Shown here piece by piece: positions 27,519 through 35,311 of a stretch of DNA of 64,000 nt; positions within the stretch are counted from its first letter, which is position 1; the number at the start of each line of letters is the position of its first letter. Below the pieces are notes generated by a model. It saw only the letters and a list, made by a program, of their open reading frames with translations. It had not been told where the DNA came from and did not search any database. Made by a program: the position numbers and the translations under genes. This DNA comes from Allobosea caraganae (lineage in GTDB: Bacteria; Pseudomonadota; Alphaproteobacteria; Rhizobiales; Beijerinckiaceae), in the NCBI RefSeq assembly GCF_003351345.1, contig NZ_QQTO01000040.1:31446-95445 (forward strand), in the 5' to 3' direction.

Positions 27519-28705
27519 TAAAGCAGGCCGCGCTTCGCCAGGCTGCGCATCAGGTGCGAGGCGCCGAAGGTCCAGGGCTCGCATTCGTCGGAGCGGCGCA
27601 TGCGGTTGACCAGGGCGCCGAGCTCGGGCGCAGCGATGGTGACGATGTCGCCGTACTTGTGCGTGAAGCCGCCGCCGGGCGTGTCGCGATCCTCGATCGG
27701 CGCGAACATGGTGCCGAGATAGAGCGCGGCGCCGTCCGGGTACTGGTGGTTCTTGTTGAGCATCTGGGCGGCGAGATCGGCCGGGTCGCGGCTGATCCTG
27801 GCGATCGAGGACGAGCCCTTCATGGTGAAGCCGTCCTCGCCCTCGACGGTCAGCGTCACCGTCGCCTTGCGGATGTCGTCGAGCGTGAACTTGCCGTCGA
27901 ACAGGCGGATGAAGGGGCCGACGGCGGCGGCGGCGTTGTTGTCCTTGGCCTTGGCGAGCAGCAGGGCCGAGCGGCCCTCGACGTCGCGCAGGTTGACGTC
28001 GTTGCCGAGCGTGGCGCCGACGACCGCGCCGCTGGAGGCGACGATGATGACGACCTCCGGCTCCGGGTTGTTCCAGGTCGAGATCGGGTGCAGCCCGGCG
28101 TCGAAGCCGGTGCCGACCGAGGACATCGGCGGGGCCTTGGTGAAGATCTCGGCGTCGGGGCCGATGCCGACCTCGAGATACTGGCTCCAGGCGCCCTGCG
28201 CGATCAGCACCTCCTTGAGATGCATCGCCTCGGGCGAGCCGGGCTTGAGCTTGGAGAGGTCGTCGCCGATCAGCTTCTCGATCTCGGTGCGGATCGCGGC
28301 GGCGGCGCCCGGATTGCCGCGCGCCTTCTCCTCGATGACGCGCTCCAGCATCGAGATGGCGAAGGTGACGCCGGCCGCCTTGACCGCCTGCAGGTCGAGC
28401 GGCGAGAGCAGCCAGGGCTTGCCCGGGTCGCGCTTGTCCACAGGCGTGTTGGCGAGGATGTCAGCCAGCGAACCAACCGTCTCGCCCGCGGCTGCATGCA
28501 AGGCGGCGGCGGGGTCCGCCTGCTCGCAGAGGTCGCGCATCGTGGCGAAGGCGCGGGTGACGTCGACCAGGTGCTCGCCGCGCAGCGCCACCACGGCGGG
28601 GCCGGCGACGGCAGGGAGCCAGACGCGCCCGACGAGCGTCGCCGCCGCGGCGTCAGCCGGCAAGGTGTTCTGGGGGGTCAGGGCAAATTGCGGCATCATC
28701 GGCAT
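27518..28705 (-). CDS. Fumarylacetoacetate hydrolase-family enzyme (2-keto-3-deoxy-sugar-acid dehydratase-like)
   Basis: 395 aa. The C-terminal FAH domain has VGTGFDAGLHPISTWNNPEP, VVGATLGNDVNLRDVEGRSA, LLLAKAKDNNAAAAVGPFIR and HKYGDIVTI. This longer branch includes 2-keto-3-deoxypentonate dehydratases such as Caulobacter XylX, so a sugar-acid dehydratase role is plausible. Start choice among ATG 28705, 28699 and 28696 is uncertain. First gene of the minus-strand operon; divergent from ugpB across about 200 bases. Confidence 0.8.
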   Translation of the reverse strand: MPMMPQFALTPQNTLPADAAAATLVGRVWLPAVAGPAVVALRGEHLVDVTRAFATMRDLCEQADPAAALHAAAGETVGSLADILANTPVDKRDPGKPWLLSPLDLQAVKAAGVTFAISMLERVIEEKARGNPGAAAAIRTEIEKLIGDDLSKLKPGSPEAMHLKEVLIAQGAWSQYLEVGIGPDAEIFTKAPPMSSVGTGFDAGLHPISTWNNPEPEVVIIVASSGAVVGATLGNDVNLRDVEGRSALLLAKAKDNNAAAAVGPFIRLFDGKFTLDDIRKATVTLTVEGEDGFTMKGSSSIARISRDPADLAAQMLNKNHQYPDGAALYLGTMFAPIEDRDTPGGGFTHKYGDIVTIAAPELGALVNRMRRSDECEPWTFGASHLMRSLAKRGLL

Positions 28706-28801
28706 CCGTTGCGTCAGGAATGGCTCAATATGGGCGGGGAGAACAGCCGCTTTGCCGCGAGTATGCAAGAGGCGGCACCCAACCAATGGCGCATGGCGCC
28801 C

Positions 28802-28830
28802 TTGTCGTCAGATTGTCATTGAAATGTCGC
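28802..28830 (+). promoter_or_regulatory. PHO-box-like direct repeats upstream of ugpB
   Basis: Three 7-mers at exact 11-bp periodicity: TTGTCGT (28802-28808), TTGTCAT (28813-28819) and ATGTCGC (28824-28830). The middle unit differs from the CTGTCAT consensus at one position. The array ends 75 bases before the ugpB start, in the FAH/ugpB divergent region. Confidence 0.6.
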
Positions 28831-28905
28831 CGGCTCTTCATGCTAGCTTGCGCACCAACGACAATAGCCGCCCGCGCGAACCGGAGGGCGGAAGGGAGAA
28901 CATAC

Positions 28906-30225
28906 ATGACCTTCAAACCCCGCTTCGTGCTTTCCGCCGCCCTGCTCTCCGCGGCCTGGTCGATGCCGGCCATGGCCCAGACGGAGATCCAGTGGTGGCA
29001 TGCGATGACCGGCGCCAACAACGACGTCGTCGTCAAGCTGGCCGACGACTTCAACGCCTCGCAGAAAGAGTACAAGGTCGTTCCGGCCTATAAGGGCTCC
29101 TATGCCGATGCGCTGAACGCCGGCATCGCCGCCTTCCGCGCCGGCAACGCGCCTCACATCCTGCAGGTCTTCGAGGTCGGCACCGCGACCATGATGTCGG
29201 CTAAGGGCGCGATCAAGCCCGTCGCCGACGTGATGAAGGATGCCAACGAGGCGTTCGACCCGAAGAGCTACCTGCCGGCGATCACCGGCTACTACTCGAC
29301 GACCAAGGGCGAGATGCTGTCGTTCCCCTTCAACTCGTCCTCGATGGTGATGTGGTACAACAAGGACGCGCTCAAGAAGGCCGGCCTGCCCGAGGCCCCG
29401 CCGAAGACCTGGCCTGAAGTGTTCGACGCCGCCAAGAAGCTCAAGGCCGCCGGCTTCGACAAGTGCGGCTTCTCCACCGGCTGGACGACCTGGGCCAACA
29501 TCGAGCAGCTCGGCGCCTGGCATAACGTGCCGGTGGGCACCAAGGCCAACGGCTTCGACGGCTTCGACACCGAGTTCAAGATCAACGGCGACCTCTACGT
29601 GAAGCACCTGACCAACCTGGTCGAGCTGCAGAAGGACAAGACCTTCGACTATTCCGGCCGCACCAATGGCGGCGAAGGCCGCTTCACCTCGGGCGAATGC
29701 CCGATCTTCCTGACCTCCTCGGCCTTCTTCGGCAACGTCAACGCCAACGCCAAGTTCGCCTGGGGCAATGCGCCGATGCCGTATTATCCCGAGGTGCAGG
29801 GCGCGCCGCAGAACTCGATCATCGGCGGTGCCTCGCTGTGGGTGATGGGTGGCAAGAAGGCCGACGAGTACAAGGGCGTCGCCAAGTTCTTCACCTTCCT
29901 CTCCGACGTCGACCGGCAGGTGAAGCTGCACACCGAGTCGGGCTACCTGCCGATCACCAAGGCCGCCTATGAGAAGGTCAAGGCGTCCGGCTTCTACAAG
30001 GACAAGCCCTATCTCGAGACCCCGCTGCTCGAGCTCAACAACAAGGAGCCGACGGACAACTCGCGCGGCGTGCGCTTCGGCGGCCTCGTCCAGATCCGCG
30101 ACATCTGGTCGGAGGAGATCGAGGCGGCGCTGAACGGCCAGAAGAGCGCCAAGGCCGCGCTCGACGCCGCCAACGAGCGCGGCAACCAGGCGCTGCGCCA
30201 GTTCGAGCGCACCGCCTCGCGCTGA
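28906..30225 (+). CDS. ugpB: sn-glycerol-3-phosphate ABC transporter substrate-binding protein
   Basis: 439 aa. A signal peptide ending AMAQ leads into TEIQWWHAMTGANNDVV, AGIAAFRAGNAPHILQVFEVG, GTATMMSAKGAIKPV, FTSGECPIFL and NSIIGGASLWVMGGKK. The last is very close to UgpB of rhizobia and Brucella. It binds glycerol-3-phosphate or its diesters in the periplasm. ATG 28906 follows GAAGGGAG. The candidate PHO box upstream supports true Ugp identity, since ugp is PhoB-controlled in E. coli and Sinorhizobium. Confidence 0.93.
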   Translation: MTFKPRFVLSAALLSAAWSMPAMAQTEIQWWHAMTGANNDVVVKLADDFNASQKEYKVVPAYKGSYADALNAGIAAFRAGNAPHILQVFEVGTATMMSAKGAIKPVADVMKDANEAFDPKSYLPAITGYYSTTKGEMLSFPFNSSSMVMWYNKDALKKAGLPEAPPKTWPEVFDAAKKLKAAGFDKCGFSTGWTTWANIEQLGAWHNVPVGTKANGFDGFDTEFKINGDLYVKHLTNLVELQKDKTFDYSGRTNGGEGRFTSGECPIFLTSSAFFGNVNANAKFAWGNAPMPYYPEVQGAPQNSIIGGASLWVMGGKKADEYKGVAKFFTFLSDVDRQVKLHTESGYLPITKAAYEKVKASGFYKDKPYLETPLLELNNKEPTDNSRGVRFGGLVQIRDIWSEEIEAALNGQKSAKAALDAANERGNQALRQFERTASR

Positions 30226-30240
30226 GCCGGACCTGATCCA

Positions 30241-30274
30241 GAGGCCGGGGCACCAGCCCCGGCCTCTTCACTTT
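30241..30274 (+). terminator. Perfect 11-bp hairpin between ugpB and ugpA
   Basis: GAGGCCGGGGC (30241-30251), loop ACCA, GCCCCGGCCTC (30256-30266), then TTCACTTT. Position between the binding-protein gene and the first permease gene suggests partial termination or 3'-end protection that raises ugpB mRNA over the rest of the operon. Confidence 0.7.
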
Positions 30275-30288
30275 ACCCGCGGGCGCCC

Positions 30289-31170
30289 ATGCAGAAGAAC
30301 GCCTATTTCAAGGGACTAACCATCCCGCTGCTGCTGCTGCTGCCGCAGCTCGCAATCACCATCGTGTTCTTCTACTGGCCGGCGAGCCAGGCGGTGTGGC
30401 AGAGCTTCCTGCTGCAGGACGCCTTCGGCACCTCGACCGAGTTCGTCTGGTTCGAGAACTACACCGAGCTGTTCTCGCGGCCGGAATATTTCAAGGCGCT
30501 GGTCAACACCGCGATCTTCTCGACCTTCGTCTGCGTGCTCTCGCTCTCGATCGCGCTGCTCTTCGCGGTGATGGCCGACCGGCAGATCCGCGGCGCCGAA
30601 ATCTACAAGACCCTGCTGATCTGGCCCTATGCCGTCGCTCCGGCAATAGCCGGCGTGCTCTGGCTCTTCATGTTCGACCCCTCGCTCGGCATGCTGGCGC
30701 GCGGGCTGCAATCGCTCGGCATCGCCTGGAACCCGCGCCTCAACGGCAACGACGCGATGATCCTGGTGATCCTGGCGGCAACCTGGAAGCAGATCAGCTA
30801 CAATTTCCTGTTCTTCCTCGCCGGCCTGCAGGCGATCCCGAAGAGCGTGATCGAGGCCGCGGTGATCGACGGCGCCCGGCCATGGCGCCGGTTCTGGACC
30901 ATCGTCTTCCCGCTGCTCTCGCCGACCACCTTCTTCCTGCTCACGGTCAACATCGTCTACGTCTTCTTCGACACGTTCGGCATCATCGACACCGTCTCCG
31001 GCGGCGGGCCTTCGGGCGCGACCCAGACCCTGGTCTACAAGGTCTGGGCCGACGGCAAGGGCGGCACCGACCTCGGCGGCTCGGCGGCGCAATCGGTGAT
31101 CCTGCTGATCATGGTGATCGGCATGACCGCGATCCAGTTCCGCTTCATCGAGCGCAAGGTGAGCTATTGA
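30289..31170 (+). CDS. ugpA: sn-glycerol-3-phosphate ABC transporter permease
   Basis: 293 aa, six hydrophobic helices. The ATPase-coupling EAA loop reads EAAVIDGARPWRRFWTIVFP near residues 190-209. IVYVFFDTFGIIDTVSGGGP and the C-terminal FRFIERKVSY are Ugp-like. Its TGA overlaps the ATG of the creatininase gene, so that gene lies inside the transporter operon. Confidence 0.93.
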   Translation: MQKNAYFKGLTIPLLLLLPQLAITIVFFYWPASQAVWQSFLLQDAFGTSTEFVWFENYTELFSRPEYFKALVNTAIFSTFVCVLSLSIALLFAVMADRQIRGAEIYKTLLIWPYAVAPAIAGVLWLFMFDPSLGMLARGLQSLGIAWNPRLNGNDAMILVILAATWKQISYNFLFFLAGLQAIPKSVIEAAVIDGARPWRRFWTIVFPLLSPTTFFLLTVNIVYVFFDTFGIIDTVSGGGPSGATQTLVYKVWADGKGGTDLGGSAAQSVILLIMVIGMTAIQFRFIERKVSY

Positions 31171-31928
31171 TGGCCTCCGTTCTCTGGCAGGAGCTCACCG
31201 CCGAGGAGTTGCGCAGGAAGGCGGCGAACGACGCCGTCGTCATCCTGCCGATCGCCTCGATGGAGCAGCATGGGCCGCATCTGCCTGTTGGCGTCGACAC
31301 CATCCTGTGCGGCGGCGTCTGCAAGGCGGCGGCCGAGCGGGCGGGCGAGACGGAAGTCGTCGTCGCGCCGACGCTGTGGTGCGGCATGGCCGAGCACCAC
31401 ATGGCCTTCGGTGGCACCTTCACCTTCGACATCCCGACCTATCGCGCCGTGCTGCTGGCCTTCCTCAGGAGCATCGAGCGCCACGGCTTCAACCGCGTCG
31501 TCATCGTCAACGGCCATGGCGGCAACATCGCCGCGCTCGGCGCCTTCCTGCCGGATTTCGCCCGCGAGACGAGCCTGCGCATCCTCGGCACCACCTATTT
31601 CCAGCTGGCGCAGGAGGCGATGCAGCCCTTCATGCAGGATCAGGCCAGCGTGCTGCACGCCTGCGAGGTCGAGACCTCGATGATGATGGTGCTGGCGCCG
31701 GAGACGGTCAGGCATGAGCGGCTGCCAGAGGCCTTCGGCATGCTCGGCGCCGATCTCGGCGCGCTGACGCGACCGACCGTCGGCCGCTACAAGCCCTTCC
31801 GCGAGATGACCGAGACCGGCGTGATCGGCGATGCCCGCCGCGCCACGGCCGAGAAGGGCGAGGCCTTCCTCAACGCCTGCGCCGACGAGCTGGCCAAGCT
31901 GCTGCGCAACAAGGAGGCCTGGCACTGA
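31170..31928 (+). CDS. Creatininase-family amidohydrolase embedded in the ugp operon
   Basis: 252 aa. Metal-binding pattern of creatininases/FAPy deformylases: SMEQHGPHLPVGVDTIL (Glu, His, Asp), MAEHHMAFGGTFTF, IVNGHGGNIAALG with His, and HACEVETSMMM with Glu. Members hydrolyse cyclic or linear amides (creatinine, mycofactocin peptide, FAPy nucleotides). The start overlaps the ugpA stop and its own stop overlaps the ugpE ATG, so it is translationally locked between two permeases. Substrate unknown. Confidence 0.88.
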   Translation: MASVLWQELTAEELRRKAANDAVVILPIASMEQHGPHLPVGVDTILCGGVCKAAAERAGETEVVVAPTLWCGMAEHHMAFGGTFTFDIPTYRAVLLAFLRSIERHGFNRVVIVNGHGGNIAALGAFLPDFARETSLRILGTTYFQLAQEAMQPFMQDQASVLHACEVETSMMMVLAPETVRHERLPEAFGMLGADLGALTRPTVGRYKPFREMTETGVIGDARRATAEKGEAFLNACADELAKLLRNKEAWH

Positions 31929-32776
31929 TGGTCGAAGACCGGCGCCTCGGCGATCTGATCGCCTACATCATCCTGACGATCGGCGTCGCCATCGTCGCCT
32001 TCCCGGTCTGGCTGACCTTCGTCGCCTCGACCTGGGACGCCTCGACCATCATCAATGGGCAGCTGCCGCTCTATCCCGGCCCGCATTTCTTCGAGAACTA
32101 CTACCGCGTGCTCTTCGTCGGCACCGCGAGCACGACGCGCGAGCCGGTCGCGACCATGCTGTTGAACTCCTTCGTGATGGCGATCACCATCGCGCTCGGC
32201 AAGATCTTCATCTCCGTGCTCTCGGCCTACGCCATCGTCTACTATCGCTTCCCGTTTCGGATGGCGGCGTTCTGGATCATCTTCGTCACGCTGATGCTGC
32301 CGGTCGAGGTCCGCATCTTCCCGACCTTCAAAGTCGTCTCCGACCTGCGCATGCTCGACACCTATCAGGGCCTCGCCGTGCCGCTGATCGCCTCGGCGAC
32401 CGGCACGCTGCTGTTCCGCCAGTTCTTCCTGACGATCCCCGACGAGCTGCTGGAGGCCTCGAAGATCGACGGCGCCGGGCCGTTCAAGTTCTTCAAGGAC
32501 ACGCTGCTGCCGCTCTCGATGACGACGATCGCGGCCCTGTTCGTGATCCAGTTCATCTATGGCTGGAACCAGTATCTCTGGCCGCTGCTGGTCGCGACCA
32601 AGGATTCGATGATCACCATCGTCATCGGCATCAAGAAGATGATCGTCACTTCCGACGCGCTGACAGAGTGGCAACTCGCCATGGCCACCGCCATGCTGGC
32701 GATGCTGCCCCCCGTCTTCGTCGTCATCGTCATGCAACGGCTCTTCGTGAAGGGCCTGGTCGAAACCGAGAAGTAG
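31928..32776 (+). CDS. ugpE: sn-glycerol-3-phosphate ABC transporter permease
   Basis: 282 aa with six helices. The EAA motif reads LLEASKIDGAGPFKFFKDTLLPL near residue 175. LPLYPGPHFFENYYRVL and FIYGWNQYLWPLLVATKDSM are Ugp/MalG-like. The ATG overlaps the creatininase stop; ugpC follows after seven bases. Confidence 0.93.
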   Translation: MVEDRRLGDLIAYIILTIGVAIVAFPVWLTFVASTWDASTIINGQLPLYPGPHFFENYYRVLFVGTASTTREPVATMLLNSFVMAITIALGKIFISVLSAYAIVYYRFPFRMAAFWIIFVTLMLPVEVRIFPTFKVVSDLRMLDTYQGLAVPLIASATGTLLFRQFFLTIPDELLEASKIDGAGPFKFFKDTLLPLSMTTIAALFVIQFIYGWNQYLWPLLVATKDSMITIVIGIKKMIVTSDALTEWQLAMATAMLAMLPPVFVVIVMQRLFVKGLVETEK

Positions 32777-32783
32777 CCCGCAC

Positions 32784-33863
32784 ATGGCCCAGGTCACGCT
32801 CACCAACGTCAAGAAGGTCTATGCCGGCGGCGTCGAGGCCGTGAAGGGCGTGTCCTTCGACATTCCCGATGGCGGCTTCTGCGTGCTCGTCGGCCCCTCC
32901 GGCTGCGGCAAGTCCACGCTGCTGCGCATGGTGGCGGGGCTGGAGACGATCTCGTCCGGCGAGGTCAGCATCGGCAGCCGGGTGGTCAACCAGATCGAGC
33001 CGGCCGACCGCGACATCGCCATGGTGTTCCAGAACTACGCGCTCTACCCGCATTTCAGCGTCTACGACAACATGGCCTACGGCCTGCGCAACCTCAAAAC
33101 GCCCAAGGACGAGATCGACAAGCGCGTCAAGGAAGCGGCGCGCATCCTGGCGATCGAGAATCTGCTGGAGCGCCGGCCGCGCCAGCTCTCCGGCGGCCAG
33201 CGCCAGCGCGTCGCCATGGGCCGCGCTATCGTGCGCAAGCCGCAGGTCTTCCTGTTCGACGAGCCGCTCTCCAACCTCGACGCCAAGCTGCGCGTGCAGA
33301 TGCGCGTCGAGATCAAGAAGCTGCAGCGCGCGCTCGGCGTCACCTCGATCTACGTCACGCACGACCAGGTCGAGGCTATGACGCTCTCCGACAAGCTGGT
33401 GGTGATGAATGGCGGGCAGGTCGAGCAGATCGGCGTGCCCTCGGACGTCTACCGCAAGCCTGCGAGCAAGTTCGTCGCGACCTTCATCGGCTCGCCGCCG
33501 ATGAACATCCTGCCGGCCCATATCGACGGCCCCGGCATCGTCGCGCTCGGCGACGCCATCCTGGAGGCGCGCGACCTCCGGCAGAACCTCACGGAGGGCA
33601 CCAAGGTCGAGGTCGGCCTGCGGCCCGAGGATATCGAGATCGCGTCCGAAGGCGCGGCCGGCACGCTGCCCTTCGACGTCGAGTTCATCGAGGAGCTGGG
33701 GGCGACCCAGCTCTTCCACGGCAAGCTCTCCGGCCTGCCCTTCGTGATGCAGGCGGCGACGGACGTCGTCGCCAAGGAATCGAAGCGGCTCTGGATCACC
33801 GTCGATCCCGACCGGGTCCACGTCTTCGACGCGACCAGCGGGGCGCGGCTCGGGCGGGTTTGA
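32784..33863 (+). CDS. ugpC: sn-glycerol-3-phosphate ABC transporter ATPase
   Basis: 359 aa. Walker A GPSGCGKST near residues 38-46, Q-loop FQNYALYPH, signature LSGGQRQRVAMGRA, Walker B VFLFDEPLSNLDAKLR and switch His in THDQVEAM. The C-terminal ~120 residues form the TOBE/MalK-type regulatory domain. It energises UgpAE. End of the operon; a family G repeat follows at once. Confidence 0.94.
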   Translation: MAQVTLTNVKKVYAGGVEAVKGVSFDIPDGGFCVLVGPSGCGKSTLLRMVAGLETISSGEVSIGSRVVNQIEPADRDIAMVFQNYALYPHFSVYDNMAYGLRNLKTPKDEIDKRVKEAARILAIENLLERRPRQLSGGQRQRVAMGRAIVRKPQVFLFDEPLSNLDAKLRVQMRVEIKKLQRALGVTSIYVTHDQVEAMTLSDKLVVMNGGQVEQIGVPSDVYRKPASKFVATFIGSPPMNILPAHIDGPGIVALGDAILEARDLRQNLTEGTKVEVGLRPEDIEIASEGAAGTLPFDVEFIEELGATQLFHGKLSGLPFVMQAATDVVAKESKRLWITVDPDRVHVFDATSGARLGRV

Positions 33864-33865
33864 GT

Positions 33866-33966
33866 GCCTAGATCGCCACGCGTCCCTTCGGACGCAAAGT
33901 AACGATCCAGGCTTTTGCTATTGCATCGGATATTCCGAAAGCCGGATTCCACTGTCCGGTCCGGTA
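33866..33966 (-). repeat. REP-like element, family G copy 2
   Basis: On the minus strand the blocks CAGTGGAATCCGGCTTTCGG, ATCCGATGCAATAGCAAA, GCCTGGATCG and GCGTCCGAAGGGACGC occur in the same order as in 11717-11822. It fills the gap between the convergent ugpC and VOC genes. Confidence 0.8.
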
Positions 33967-33973
33967 CCTCTGC

Positions 33974-34663
33974 CTATAACGGCAGCTGCTCGCCCGCCTG
34001 CTCCTTGACCATGTACTCGGCGTACCAGCTCGGCCAGTCGGCATCGCGCTCGCCGCCCATCCGCTTCTCGTGCTCGCCATGCGCTGCCTCGGCGCGCCGC
34101 AACGCAGCCGCGAACTCGGCCGTCGAGGTGAACGTCGTGACGGCGTCGACGCGCCCGGGCAACCGCGCGGTAATCTCCTGGAACAGCCAGCCATTGCCGT
34201 CGGGATCGCTGAACGAGGCGAAGGAGCGGTAGCTGCGGCGGTCGGGGTCCTGGCCGCCGACCCGGGCCCGCCCGAACAGATAAGGCTCGTCCGGGCCGGC
34301 ATAGACGCCGGCGGCATCATGGAACACCTCGCTGACCTCAATGCCGCGATCGAGCAGCCCGGCGCGGGCGGCCTCGATGTCGGAGACGATCAGATAGAGC
34401 CCCTGGGCGGAGCCGGGTGGCGCCGCGGTGACGTTCCTGCCGAATATGACCGAGCAGCCGGAGCCGGGCGGCGTGAACTGGATCACGCGGAACTCGTCGC
34501 CCGAGGCGAAATCGGCATCGAGCCTCCACCCGAGGTCGCCGTAAAAGCGCTTGGCGCGATCGACGTCCGAAACGGGGATGACGACGATCTCGAACTTCAT
34601 GTCGACCGCCCCGGCCTTCGGGGTCTCGATGGCGGTTTCGCCGCGCAGCTCGGTGGTGCTCAT
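33974..34663 (-). CDS. VOC-fold (glyoxalase/bleomycin resistance-like) protein
   Basis: 229 aa. The VOC domain spans about residues 22-165: KFEIVVIPVSDVDRAKRFYGDLGW, SGCSVIFG, LYLIVSDIEAARAGLLDRG and FSDPDGNGWLFQEI. A C-terminal alpha-helical extension of about 60 residues (AAALRRAEAAHGEHEKRMG, WYAEYMVKEQAG) looks like a small accessory domain. Ring-cleavage, resistance or isomerase functions are all possible in this superfamily. ATG 34663. Confidence 0.85.
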   Translation of the reverse strand: MSTTELRGETAIETPKAGAVDMKFEIVVIPVSDVDRAKRFYGDLGWRLDADFASGDEFRVIQFTPPGSGCSVIFGRNVTAAPPGSAQGLYLIVSDIEAARAGLLDRGIEVSEVFHDAAGVYAGPDEPYLFGRARVGGQDPDRRSYRSFASFSDPDGNGWLFQEITARLPGRVDAVTTFTSTAEFAAALRRAEAAHGEHEKRMGGERDADWPSWYAEYMVKEQAGEQLPL

Positions 34664-34825
34664 GTCGCGCTCCTCAGGGTTGGATGTGATGCTCCTCAGG
34701 CATGGGCGTGGGCATGACGAAATCCTACGCCGGATCGGCGTGCGGGCGTCATCAATCTCCGTGATGTCCGAAGGGGCAGCGACCCGATGCTCTAGGCGGC
34801 CGGGAACGGAGGTCCGGCCTGATCA

Positions 34826-34841
34826 TGTGACCCAGATCACA
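34826..34841. promoter_or_regulatory. CRP/FNR-family-like palindrome
   Basis: TGTGACCCAGATCACA matches the CRP core TGTGA-N6-TCACA exactly. It lies 60 bases upstream of the 67-aa ORF at 34901 and 163 bases upstream of the divergent VOC gene. Which alphaproteobacterial CRP-family protein would bind is not known from sequence. Confidence 0.5.
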
Positions 34842-34900
34842 TTCACGCCGGCCCCAAATGCCTATGCGTCAGCGCACCGAAGCACCTCGGAGCGCACGGC

Positions 34901-35104
34901 ATGAACCCGACATATGAACAGAAGCTCGAGCAGTTCCGGCGCCGGGAGATCGAGCGGACGCGCCAGGCCGGCCTGACCGCCTATGTCATGAACGAAGATG
35001 GCAGCGTGCTGCGGATCGCGCCCGACGGGACGAAGGATCTGATCGTCGTGCGGATGGGGCAGCAGCACGTGCAGCCGGTCGTGTGCGCGGGGGCGGGGCG
35101 GTAG
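34901..35104 (+). CDS. Hypothetical 67-aa protein
   Basis: Starts MNPTYEQKLEQFRRREIERTR. Residues 4-24 are highly charged and probably helical, followed by a short beta-rich part (GLTAYVMNEDGSVLRIAPDG). ATG 34901 has GGAGCG seven bases upstream. A CRP-like palindrome lies upstream. No family recognised. No signal or transmembrane segment. Confidence 0.6.
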   Translation: MNPTYEQKLEQFRRREIERTRQAGLTAYVMNEDGSVLRIAPDGTKDLIVVRMGQQHVQPVVCAGAGR

Positions 35105-35134
35105 GGCGCGGCTCAGTCGCCAACGCAATGAAAC

Positions 35135-35291
35135 GCGGGGAACCCCTCTCCTGTAAGGAAAGGGGCAGGGGTGAGGTGCTGGCCGTTTGACGCTGCAGCC
35201 GTGAGCCAACGGCGGCCCTGCTTCAGCCTCGCTGGTGTTCTGGCCGACCCCTCACCCTGCCCTCTCCCTACGGGAGAGGGTTCCCCGCGCC
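35135..35291. repeat. Intergenic palindrome, family E copy 1
   Basis: GCGGGGAACCCCTCTCC and its complement GGAGAGGGTTCCCCGCGCC are the outer arms; GGGTGAGGTG and CACC-type partners are inside. It lies between the 67-aa ORF and the redoxin gene (convergent). The second copy is at 42494-42653 with the same central GCCGTTTGAC. Confidence 0.86.
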
Positions 35292-35311
35292 TCTATCGGC
35301 TATCGCTCGCC

